Shown: positions 21,954 through 36,700 of the stretch, one piece after another
How positions within the stretch are numbered: the first letter of the stretch is position 1
Layout: the number at the start of each line of letters is the position of its first letter
Assembly (NCBI RefSeq): GCF_000002595.2
Contig: NC_057006.1
Span: 7,547,325 to 7,611,324, forward strand
DNA: 64,000 nt
Reading direction: 5' to 3'
DNA from: Chlamydomonas reinhardtii
Taxonomy: Eukaryota > Chlorophyta > Chlorophyceae > Chlamydomonadales > Chlamydomonadaceae
Made by a program: the position numbers and the translations under genes
The notes under the pieces: generated by a model
Told to the model about the DNA's origin: nothing
Database searches by the model: none
What the model saw: only the letters and a program-made list of their open reading frames with translations

Positions 21954-24900
21954 TCACTTCTTCGCCAGCGCCGCCTCCAGCTCCGCCACACGCTTCTTCA
22001 GCGCCGCCACCTCCGACACCAGCGCCGCCTGCCGAGCCGCGGCGTCCGTGGGCGGCGCCGGCACATAGGGCTGCGCGTGACACGTGAGCGGCACCGGCAG
22101 GCGGCAGGTGGTAGTTAGCACACGTGGCACCACAGGACCGCAATTGCCCGCCCAGGCCCCTCGACCGCCTCCGGCCCGCACCTACCCCCATCCCTTCATG
22201 ATACCCCAACGCTCCACATAGCCTCTCCCGCACCCTCCTTGCCGCGCGACTGTTTCCTTACGGGATTGGTTCAACGTTAACCCCCGCAGCCTCGCTCCAC
22301 CCGTCTCCCCATCTCCCCTGCCCATATTCCCCCCCACCCCGTCCAGCTCCCCTCCAGCGCCCCGCACCCCCTCTCCTCCAACGCCCCACCCACCTTGAGC
22401 AGGTTGACCGCGAAGGCCTTGAGCGCCTCCGGCCCCCGCACCTCCTCCTCCAGCAGCGGCAGCTGCAGGATGTGGAAGTCCTCGTACAGCTCGTAGAACT
22501 GGTCCAGGTACTTTTGCTGCATGCGAACACGCGCGTCCAGCAGCCGGGAGCCGCCCACTGCGAGGGGAATGAGGACAGGGAGAGGAGGGGGAGTGAGGGC
22601 GGGGAGGAGGGCGGGGAGGAGGGCGGGGGGAGGGCGGGGAGGAGGGTGAGGAGGAGGGAGAAGATGTCATGAAGAGTGAGGTGATTGTGGAAGGCAGGGG
22701 CAGGAGTGCACAGAGGCGCGCGGCGTGCTCCCCGAGCGAACCCGCGCTCACCCGACTCGGGGAAGATGATCTGGTTGATCACAATGTTGCGACAGTCGAT
22801 CTCAAACTTCGCGAGCTCCTGTGCAAGGATAAAACATATCAGGTTCCGGGGTCAGCAGCGTAGCAGCGCGGCGCGCTCCATGCCTGGACCCTGGCCTGGT
22901 GTCAGTGATTGCCTCGTGCCCATGCTGCCTCGGCACTCATGGGCCTTAACTGGCAGCTGCGACCTGTCCGGCTCCCTCACTGCCTTTGCACACACGCACG
23001 CACACGCACGCACCTGCACCAGGCGCTCGGTCTCGTAGAGCGACAGGAACTCGGGGATGCACACAGCCACGAAGGTGGTCAGCAGCGGGTCCTTGAACTG
23101 GGCCGACACCTGCGCGAAGTGTACAAGAGCACAAGGGGAAACGGCATGTAGCGCGGTGTACAATACGGTCTCTGCCCTGCGCCCGCCACACGTCGTCCTC
23201 CAACGCGCACCTCGCCGCCTCAGGCCACCTCTGCTGCCCCGCCCTCACGTGCCCCCACCCCACTCCAACCACCGTCTCCACCACCACTGCTTCACCGCCC
23301 GCCCCCGTGTTGCGCGCGCCACCGAGCCCGGGCGGCGACTTCAGTCGCCAGCGGCGCTCGCCCTGCTTCTCCACGACGCCTTGGCCCCTTCCCACAAGTA
23401 TTAGCTTGCGTCTTTCGTCCCTGCCTTTGTTCCGCTAGTTTCGCCTGGTTTGGTTTGGTTTGGGCTTGTATTTACGACCCCTGCCTCCTCACTTTCCTTA
23501 CGGTCCCTCTCTCTCCCTATGGTCCCTCTCGCTCCCCGGGTTTGATTGGCATTGAAATGAACTTACCCCTTCTTATTACATCATGAATGTAACCCCCTCT
23601 CCCTCTCCCTCCCCCTCTGGGCCCCTCACCTTGCGCACCACGTCCAGCATGCCCTCCACCTTGCCCAACAGCTGGTCCGGCAGGTCCGCCGCGCCCTCGC
23701 CCCCGCCCGCCATGCCGCCCAGCATGCGGGTCACCTGCAGCCCGGCAGCAGCAGTCAGGCAGTAGCAGGCCAGCAGTAGCAGATCGTCATAGCAATTCGG
23801 TAGTAGCAGTTTGGCAGTAGCAGTTCAGCAGGGGCCGTGGCAGTAGCAGCCGTGGCAGAAACCGAACGGAAGGTGTGGGGTGCAGGAGTGAGCCAATGCA
23901 GGAACGGCTGCACCCGAGCAGCGGAACCTACGAGAGGTCTGTGTGGTGTACTAATGTGCAGGATTGCACGGTACACGAGGGGCGCGAGCGCACACCGCCG
24001 TCGTGCTCACACCCGTCCACTCATTCCATGGGTTCCTTTGCCTCGGCCCATCCGTCCTGCCACGCACTCGCTCGTCCCCCATCCCGTCAAACACGCGGCC
24101 GCCCCCGCCCCCGTCGGCCGCCCCCGCCCCCACCTGCCCCATCATTCCGCCCATGGCGCCCTTGAGCGCCACCAGCTTGGACAGCCCCTTCTCCAGGATG
24201 GTGGGGAAGTTGAGCAGCCGCAGCGTGTGCCCGGTGGGCGCCGTGTCAAACACAATGGTGTCGTAGTCCATGGTCTGGACCTGTGGGATGGTGAGATGGG
24301 TGGGGTTGGGGTTGAATATACCAGGGGGCGGAGGGGTGGGTGGAGGGGTGGCGGAGGGGTGGGGTGGCGGGGTGGCGGAGGGGGCCGACACGATGCGCTG
24401 GCGGGGGCCGGCAGGGTTTCAGCGCGGCGCGGAGAGGTTGGTAGGTAGGGGGTGGGCTGCAGGTGCAGCAATGCCCATGCGCCCGGTTCGGGACCACCGT
24501 ACCGAAGGCTGCAGCGCAGGTGCGGACCTGCACACCACATGCTGCGGCCTGATCCCTGGTCCCCGCTCCCGCTGCATGCCACTCCCGCTGGACGCGCCAC
24601 AATTGCCTTGCAGCCAAACCGCCCAACCAAGCCCGCCGTTGCCACCCACGCCTCACCACCCGCCTGCCTCCCCACGCCCACTCCCTCCCACTCCCACTCC
24701 TCAGCCCCCTCCTTGCCCTCAGCCCTCCACCCCACCTGCTTCATGACCTCGGCGAAGCTCATGGCCTCGTCAATGCCGGGGATGCTGCCCGCCAGCTCGG
24801 TGAGGAAGCTGTCCTGCGCCCACTCCAGCTGCTCCATCTCGCCAATGTCGGGCTGCGGGTCCACCTCCTGCGTGGGGGGAGAGGGGGCAGAGAGGGGAGA

Positions 24901-25530
24901 GAGAGAGGGATGAGGGATGAGGGGTGAGAGGTGCAAGGGGTGAGGAGTTTGGGTGAGGGAAGTGGTGCAGGGGAGGGGTGTTGCAAGGTGGGGGCAGCTG
25001 CGGACACGACAGGATGGGCAGGAGCGCCTTGCTGACACGTCCATCGCTTGTTGGCCTAACGGGGCTTTTGCTGGCCTTAGCTGTCGCTGGCTTGTCTCCT
25101 ACTGACTCATTATTGTCAGTACAATCGCTTACATGCCCCTGGCGCAATGCTACGGCGCCCAAAGCCCCGCGCGGCCCGCCCTTGGACGCGCCGCCGGCCG
25201 CGCCCGTGTGCCGCCCCCTGGCTTTGGTGTCCCCAGCCCCCCAGCTTCAACCACAAGGCCCCGCCGCACCATGGCAAACAAGTTGGTGAAGCCGTTAACT
25301 AGCGTGGGCGTCTTTGTAAACTTTTGCCGGAAGGCATCGCTCAGGTTGTGTGCGGGGTCCGTGGAGATGATGAGCACACGGTTGCGTGTCCCGCTCTCCG
25401 CGAGCGCCACGGCTAGGGACGAGGACGTGGTGGTCTTCCCCACGCCTCCCTTGCCGCCCACGAAGATCCATTTAAGCTCCTTCTGATCTACAACGTTTTG
25501 CAGCGTCGGGTCGGGCATATCCGCGGCCAT
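21954..25530 (-). CDS. GET3: GET3/ArsA-type ATPase for tail-anchored protein targeting
   Basis: Cytosolic ATPase that carries tail-anchored membrane proteins to their target membrane. Eight exons: 25530-25270, 24867-24736, 24280-24134, 23734-23630, 23109-23014, 22818-22752, 22557-22394 and 22070-21954; 362 aa, usual for GET3. Seen: deviant Walker A '[10 protein letters not shown]' (residues 25-34), switch I '[10 protein letters not shown]' (58-67), switch II '[12 protein letters not shown]' (143-154), the Met/Gly-rich TRC40 insert (about 173-222), the A-loop region '[19 protein letters not shown]', 'INQIIFPE' and '[14 protein letters not shown]'. There is no transit peptide. The CxxC pair expected before 'MQQKYLDQ' is replaced by 'SRLL'. 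The last exon adds a coiled-coil tail ('[19 protein letters not shown]'). It lies head to tail behind SEN54, 425 bp downstream. Confidence 0.93.
22249..22285 (+). repeat. 37-bp intronic repeat, copy 1 (GET3 intron 7)
   Basis: Reads 'actgtttccttacgg...' through '...caacgttaaccccc'. It is identical over 37 bp to the reverse complement of 56521-56557 in an adenosine kinase intron. The C-rich stretch after it runs to the exon 7 donor at 22393. Confidence 0.9.
23437..23629 (+). repeat. Clustered AT-box/C-tail modules in GET3 intron 4
   Basis: Three boxes in a row on the plus strand: 'ccgctagtttcgcctggttt' ending 'tatttacgacccc', then 'tttgattggcattgaaatg' ending 'aacttacccc', then 'attacatcatgaatgtaac' followed by CT-rich sequence up to the donor at 23629. 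They are antisense to the gene. Confidence 0.6.
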
Positions 25531-25955
25531 GGTGGTAAGGATTGAGGCCGGCGCCTCTATGCACAGCAAATGGGTTTGCTATGTCAAACTTTTAACAGTT
25601 ACTTCGATGATAGTAGCCGGGGCATGCAGCCTCGGAAACGTCTAAAGTGAATGTAAGAAGGCGCGATCGAATTGCCAGCGAGTCAGAGGGGAGCGTTGGA
25701 GCGCTTAAGGATAAAGGACACTTTAGTAGCGAGCGAATTGACAGCGAGTTGAGCTTGCATCAGTTGGGAATGCGAATGCCTGTGGCCGACGGATGGCAAA
25801 ACACGGCACGGCGCGATGGAGGCCCTCCAGGCTCCACTCCTTCAAGGACCGCACAGCCTTGTCCAAGTTTCCGCAGCATCAGCATTACAGCTAGCCCGCT
25901 CCTCCTCCTTCCATCCTCTTCATCATGATTACCAAATACCACAATGGCAAGACCC
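25531..25955. promoter_or_regulatory. GET3 promoter region with SEN54 3' end
   Basis: 425 bp between the SEN54 stop and the GET3 start on the same strand. It holds the SEN54 TGTAA at 25885-25889 and must contain the GET3 promoter. Confidence 0.55.
25885..25889 (-). terminator. TGTAA polyadenylation signal, SEN54 gene
   Basis: Minus-strand TGTAA only 67 bases after the stop codon. The signal leaves room for a GET3 promoter in the remaining 350 bp. Confidence 0.6.
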
Positions 25956-30072
<4,117 letters not shown>

Positions 30073-30701
30073 TTTCTTGCAACTGGATGTGTAATTGCGC
30101 TACGCAGCGAGCATTAGTGCAGAGTTCTGCAGTGGCAGGCCCAGCAAAGCCGCCGCCAGCCTTAACGCGTTGTCCCGTTTGGTACTGCCTAAATATACAA
30201 ATTTGCTATGAGATAATATGTCAGTCAACTTGGCCCCGTTGGCGTGTAGATGCAAGTGGCAAAATTGCGCCAGGTCAACGGTCTCTGGCCAAATGCCTGG
30301 CCAAACGCTCCGAAGCAGTATGTTTGGGGGAGTGATGATATTCGGATGCATGAGTGAAAGCGCTGCCTGGGGCACGGAGGGGGGCAATGCTTGCCGGAGG
30401 AGGAGGAGTCAGAGCGCCTTGGGGTTTCGTGCTCGTGTGGGGCCCCAACAGCCCTGCGGGCTGCCGCCCCACACGGCCCAGGCAGGATGTCCCGCTTGCC
30501 AGGCTGACTGCCCTCACCTCTCCTATGGCCAACATGAACGCATAGATGGCAACTTTCTGTCAGGTATCACGCCAACCGTCGCTCGCGCCCGACTGGCCTA
30601 ACGCATATTTTGGCTTCGCGGCCAGAGCACGCCGGCAGTTGCCATTCCAACGGGTAAAATGTAGGAATAAACTATTTGTAAGCCATAGACGCTGCACAAG
30701 A
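30073..30701. promoter_or_regulatory. Divergent promoter region, SEN54 / PI-synthase-like
   Basis: 629 bp between opposing start codons. In-frame upstream ATGs for the plus-strand gene exist back to 30546, so its 5' end is uncertain. Confidence 0.5.
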
Positions 30702-32842
30702 ATGCAAACGAAACCCCAAGCGAGCTCCACGGGCGCGCAAGGCGCGCCCTCGCCAAGTTCCTCGAGCTGCGAGCCTTCCATCAGCTCCGTGCTATTCAAC
30801 GTGCCCAACACCGTAACATACTCGCGAGTGCTTCTGCTCTTCTGGGCCGCGGCGGTCGCGCGGTCACAGCCGGGCGTGGCATTGGCGCTGTGGCTGGTCA
30901 ACTTCGCCCTTGACGGGGCCGACGGCGCGTTAGCTCGGCGACTGGGGCAGGTGTGCGGGGTTTATCGCTCCTAGGCTCTGGAGCATCAGCGGGGATGTGG
31001 ACAGGGGAACTGGGAACCGGCGGGGCGCCACAGGTGTCGTGGCCTTTCAACCCACTGCTCCCGCAGCTCCTACATCACCAAACCTGCCTCCCTAACTATG
31101 GCCTCGGCGGGGCGCTTCCCCTCCTACTCCTTGTGCACCCCCTCGGTCCAGACATCTGCCTTCGGTGCGTTTCTGGATGTCGCTGTTGACATCGCCTCAC
31201 GCGGCATGCTGTGGGTGAGCTGGGCAGCGGCCGCCGCAGCCGACGCCGCAGCCACTGCGGCGGCGTCGACATACGCGGCGGCGCCAGCGGGTGGGGGCGC
31301 GGCCGCGGCGGCGGCGGCGGTGGGCATGCAGGCGGGAACAGCTGCGGCCTTGGCAGCGGTGGCGCTGCCGCTGAGCCTGGCGGTGATCTTGCTAGAGTGC
31401 CTGGTCTTCACCTGCACACACGCGGTGGGTGGGGTGCGGTGGGCTGGGCTGGGTGGCTGTGTGGCTTTGCGAGGGGGGCCGGAGCGGCTGCAAACGGCAG
31501 CGCGTGCGCACTGCCACGCGTTGGTTCAGGCGGCGGTAATTAGGCCACAGCAGCCTGTCACGTGTTGCCACCCATGCCATGATACCGTAGCGACATTGCT
31601 GAGCGACCGCAGCCGCCTCAGCACGCCGCCGTGGTCAACGCCCGCCGGCCCACACTTGCCGTACCGTGTGTGGGCTTGTTTGAAACACCCTCGCGCGCGC
31701 AAGCTACTACCGTAGCCCCATCACAACGATTGGCAACCCTCCCACGCCACTACCCCGCCTGCCCGCTTCCTCTCTTCCCCCCGGCACAGGCCGCCGGCGC
31801 TGCCTGGAAGCAGGAGTCCCACTTCTCGGCTGCGCCGGCCTGGGTGGCGGCGGTGATGTCGCGCGGCTTCAAGACGCCGCCGGGCTGCCTGGCCATTGCG
31901 GGGCTGATGGGCTGTCCGCTGTGGCTGTGGGCCAGCAGGTGCGGCTGGGGAGGCGCGGTCACGTGATGCGTGTGTGTGTAGTAGTAGCAGAGAGCACAAG
32001 GGAGAGAACACGTATGCGTGCCGTGCGTTCTGCGAGACGCCTTCTTAACACGGGAAAACAGTGTCGCCCGACACAGGGGCGGGATGGGACGGTGGAAAGG
32101 CGCCTGGGCGGTGCGTCATGACGAAGACGCTGCGGCGTGTGGGCTGCCTGCTCCACTCCCTTGACCGGGCCGCCAAGCTGCCCTCAGTCGCTTTCTGGGC
32201 AAAGTAATCCTCAACACGGCCCCAACCCCTCCCCTCTCCCCCTCCCTCGCCAACCCATGGCTGTGCAGGGCGCTGCCGCGCGGCCCCTGGTCGCACCCGC
32301 TGCTGGGGGCTGTGCTGGCGGCGGGGCGGCTGCTGGCGGCGGGCGTGGAGGTGTGGCTGGTGGGGGCGCACCTGGCGGCGCTGCTGCGGGCTGACGTCAG
32401 GGACATGCAGGCGGCGGCGGCGGCTGGGAGGCAGGGGCAAGGGCAGGGGCTGCAGGGACAGGGGAAAGCGGGGCTGCGGGAAACAGGGGAGGAGGAGCAG
32501 GAGAAGGAGAAGGAGGAGGAGGAGCAGGTGGGGGCTGTGGTAGGAGCGGGAGGGGCCGAGGAGCAGGCCGAGGAGGAGGCTGCGGCAGGGGTTGTGAGGG
32601 CGTGTGTAGCGGCGGCAGGAGAGAAGGAGGGGCAGGGCGGAGAGGAGGGGGCGAAGGTTGCGGGGGCAGGGCGGACGTCGGCCGAAGGCGGCGTTCGAGG
32701 TGCTGCGGGTGCGGGTGCGGATGCGGGTGCGGATGCGGGTGCGGGTGCGGGTGCGCCGGCGGGTGGCGGCGGACAGGGGCAGGAGCAGCGAGGGGCCCAG
32801 TCGCCGGCGGGGCCTGAGGACGTGGGTGACCGTGCTCGGTGA
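30702..32842 (+). CDS. CDP-alcohol phosphatidyltransferase, PI-synthase-like
   Basis: Membrane enzyme class that joins a CDP-activated lipid to an alcohol; the layout best fits phosphatidylinositol synthase. Exons: 30702-30950, 31152-31424, 31790-31938 and 32269-32842; 414 aa. The start region 'SSVLFNVPNTVTYSRVLLLF' matches the PI-synthase opening. The full active-site signature is present across the first junction: D74-G75-x2-A78-R79-x8-G88-x3-D92-x3-D96. Several hydrophobic segments follow. Odd parts are an Ala/Gly-rich insert of about 45 residues in a loop ('STYAAAPAGGGAAAAAAAVG') and a 150-residue Glu/Gly/Ala-rich tail after the last membrane segment. PI synthases are usually about 220 aa. 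An upstream in-frame ATG at 30546 would add 52 residues. A second, normal PI synthase may exist elsewhere. Confidence 0.78.
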
Positions 32843-33211
32843 AGTGGAGCGGCCATGCACGGGGTGGACGGGGAGGGTAGCAACAGGCAGTAGGCAGGCA
32901 ATGCCGGACCTGCATGCAAGCCTGCGGCAGTGCTGTTGGGTGGTGGCTGGTGCAGGGGCTGCAGGGACCCCACTCTGGCCACGGGAGTGCGGGAGTGCCT
33001 GGTGTTGGCTGGTGCTTGATTACGTACGATTACCGACGAGTGTGTTGCGTACATTGTGTCCATTCCTTTACCGCGACTTCCTATTGAGCATGTACTTTTT
33101 CTGTGTGTGCTCGTGGAGGCCAAGCTGTGCAGCTTTGGTAGTGACAGACTGCCGCAATAGGGACGCTAACCCCATCCCAACAACCGGACGCTCATGAAGA
33201 TAGTTCTGAGT

Positions 33212-33216
33212 TTACA
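33212..33216 (-). terminator. TGTAA signal, cap methyltransferase gene
   Basis: Minus-strand TGTAA about 550 bases past the stop codon at 33763. Confidence 0.45.
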
Positions 33217-33337
33217 GCCATGATGCACTGCCTACGCACACAGGCTTGTAGCTGCGCGGTGTGCGCACATCGGGACTACGCTTTCCTGCCCCTTGCCATG
33301 TTCCATCACGTGCGCGGTGTGCGCACTGATGCACTGT

Positions 33338-33342
33338 TGTAA
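33338..33342 (+). terminator. TGTAA signal, PI-synthase-like gene
   Basis: Plus-strand TGTAA about 500 bases past the stop codon at 32842. Confidence 0.5.
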
Positions 33343-33762
33343 CGGAGCGGCTTGAGCCGTGCATGCTCACAAACTCAGTCGGCGATATGCGGTCCGCAGT
33401 CCAACTCATGTTGCCACGACCTGACCCACAACCCGACCACCGGTGGTCAGGTTGTGCCGTCGCAGCCGCTCATGTGGCAAGGCGCCCAAGCACCTGCCCC
33501 TGGTCGCTCTTGCCGTCGCCCTCGCGGCACAGCTACAGCCGGTTGCAAGACATACACACAACGTGCAGCGCACACGCACTCCTTAGCACCTGCAAGACCG
33601 CAACCAGCACAAGAAATACTGGTACCGGTACCAAACAGCCGCATGTCCAGCCGCCACACGCCACACGCAAAATTTTACCCAGCGCAACCACACACACCGC
33701 ACACACCGCCCCAACCCGCGTCTGGCCGGCCATCACGCCGCCGCCGCCGCCGCCGCCTCGCA

Positions 33763-36700
33763 TCAGTGCCGCTGCCGCTTGGGCGGCCCGCCGCCTCCTC
33801 CGTAGCCGCCGCCGCCTCCCCCGTACCCTCCCCCACCCCCGCCGTACGCGCCTCCCCCGCCGCCTCCCCCGTACCCTCCCCCGCCGCCGCCGCCGCCGTA
33901 CCCCGGGTGCCCGCCCATGCCCGCGTCCCCGTACCCGCCACCTCCCCCGTACCCTCCCCCGTGCCCCCCGCCGCCCATTGGCCCCATGCCCATCATCCCA
34001 GGGTCATGACCCATGGGACCGCCGTGCCCGCCGCCGCCGCCGCCGCCCCAACCGTCGTCGCGTGGGCCGCCGCCGCCTCCTCCGCCGCCTCTCCGCCGCC
34101 CCGCCGCCGGCGGCTGCATGAAGGAGCACTCAGGCGCCATGGGCACAGTGACGGCCTCGGGGCCCGAGGTCTTCTGAAACACAAACGCCACGAACAGGGA
34201 GCTGGCCTGTGTGTGTGGGGGGGGGAGGGGGGGTGCATGAGGTGGGTGGTGGTACATGAGTTGAGTGGGCGGTGGGGGCGGTGGGTGGGCGGTGTGGGGG
34301 CGGTGCACAGTGCAAGCCCCAGATTCGGAGGCTGGGGGGCTGATTGGTGTATGCCAAGCGCCAACCACGACCCCCTAACGCCCCCTCCGGCCCCTCCCTT
34401 GGTTCAGTCTGGGCTGGTGTTTGACATGCCCCCTCCCCTCCACCTCCCGCCCCCTCCCGCCCCCTTCCCTCCCCTAGGCCACGCTCTCCTCCTCGCTCTG
34501 TTGCATTGAGTTCGATTCAGTTTGGGCTGGTATGTAACAACCCTCCCCTCCCCAACTCCTCCCCAACTCCTCCCCAACTCCTCCCCTGCCCTCCCCCTCA
34601 CCATCTCCAGGCTGCTGGGCGGCGGTGGCGGCGGCCTGCCCGGCGGCGCATCCAGTTGCGGCGAGTCCAGGAAGAAGGGCTTGAAGCGCTTGAAGGGCGC
34701 GTCCACGTCCTCCTGGGGGGGGGGGCATGCGTGATTGTTCAAGACATGAAGGCGTAGCCAGGAACAGTAGTATAGCACGTGCGTTGTTACCGATGTCCGT
34801 GAAGTCCCCCGTTGGGGGCGGGGGGCAGGTGGGGGTTGAGGAGGCAAGGGAGCTTGTAGCCGTTAATGGGGAGTGGGAGGAGGAGGCAGTGGGAAAGACC
34901 AGGTTGCGTAGTTAAGGAGGAGTTGAGGGCAGGGTTGACCGGGGCTTGACACGCCGGCTTCGCTCCGCCTGCTGTTGGCGTGCTCGCGGCTCGCCCACTC
35001 CGCCCGACACACGCATCTTCCTCTGCCCAGACAGCCGCTACTCCGCACCCCTCACTTCTTATACAAACCCCGCTTTCCAACCCAAACCCCTCACGCATCC
35101 ACACATACCCGCATCCCGCCCCCACCCCGCGCCACACACATACTCACCTCACGCACACGTACCCACCCCCCGCCCCACACTCCCCACCACCCCCCACACT
35201 CCCCTCCGCCCACCTGCTCGAAGTTGGCCATGACCACTGCGTCATGGTAGTCCGTCACCGGGAACAGCCCCACCTCCGCCGCCACCTGCTGAAGCACCTG
35301 GACTTGGACACGGCAGCAGCAGGAGGAGGAGGAGGAGGAGGAGGAGGAGGAGTGGAGGAGGAGGAGGAGGAGTAGTGGAGGAGGAGGAGCAGTGGGGGGA
35401 GGTGGGGTGGGGTGGAAGGAGCGGTGAGGGGTGGGGTGGGCGTCGCAACATGCTTGCCCTGGCACCCACCAAGATGCCCCCTGCCCGTTAACCATTCCGT
35501 TGTCCATAAACGGCTGCCCCCAATCCCAACCCCAACCCCACCCCACACACATCCGACCACCCACCCCACACGCATCCAATCACCCACCCCATGACACACA
35601 GAGGACGTAAGGTATCAAACGCCCCCCTGATCCTTATTTGATGGGCATGTTCAAACCCCAATTCCCCACGCTGTTTTGCATGGACAGCTCCTCCCCGCCT
35701 TCCCTGCCAGACCCCTTCCCAGTCCCCCCGGACCATTTCGTTGGGCTCGGGCACACAACCCCCCCTTCTGCCAACTATCTCTGCACCCCCCCCCCCCCCC
35801 CACACACACACAAGCCCCCCCGCTCCCCCCCTCGCGCTATTGCATTGCGTTCGGTTGACTTTGAGCGGGTATTTACAATTCCCCCCCCGACACCCACCCC
35901 ACCCCACCCATACACACCCCGCCCCCCACCTACCTGCAGGTCCACCAGGTACTCCAGGCTGCCCTCCGTGGCGCCCTCCTTGCTGGCGGTCACGGTGTCG
36001 GCGATGTCGCAGATGTAGCCGGCGCCGTAGGGGCTGGCGGGGCGGCCGCCGGGGCCGTCCTGGGGGAGGCAGGCAGGAGCAGGGGCAGGGGAGGTGGGGA
36101 CGTGGAGGTGGGGAGGAGGTGGGGAGGTGAGGTGGGGAGGAGGAGAAGAGGAGGAGGGTGGGAGGAGGAGGGGGTGGGGAGGCGGGGACGAGCTGGGAGC
36201 TGGACAGGGCCCCCTCCCTCCCCCCCACTTGCCCCGGCAGCATGGTCGGGGAGCAGCCCCGCATGACCTGAGTATGCGCGGCTCCACCGCCGCTTTCACA
36301 GTTACTCTGGCGTTGAGCCTGGATTCGCCTTGTGTGCAATGCAAGCACCCGCCCAATCCCTTTGAACTTTTCTCTTGGCCTGCACAAGTTGCTCGCGGAT
36401 AAGTCCGGGAACGACCCTCTCCCTCCCCCACCCCCCGCCCCCCTCCGCTCCTCACCGCCCATCTCTTCTTGAGTCGCAGCATGGGCAGCCGCAGCTCCGA
36501 CCGCCCACCCAGCAGCTCCTGCACTCGGGCGCCGCTGGGGAGCGTGCCCAGGAAGAAGCCGCCTGGTGCGGAGGGGGGGAGGGGAGAGCAGGTGGGAGGT
36601 TACATTCATGATTAGTTAAGGAAGTGGTAGACGGTAGACCATCTTGCGGAACATGAAGCGTTACCGACGATGTCGACCAGGAGGTAGGGAGTAGGTGGGG

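Larger units (their letters stand above)
32843..33762. other. Convergent, probably overlapping 3' UTRs
   Basis: A plus-strand TGTAA at 33338-33342 fits the PI-synthase-like gene and a minus-strand TGTAA at 33212-33216 fits the cap methyltransferase gene. If both are used, the two transcripts overlap by about 130 bases in antisense. Confidence 0.5.

Noticed and set aside
32045-33123. Long minus-strand frames opposite the PI-synthase-like gene
   Set aside because: They mirror the Glu/Gly-rich tail (Pro/Ser/Arg in antisense) and contain no recognisable domain.
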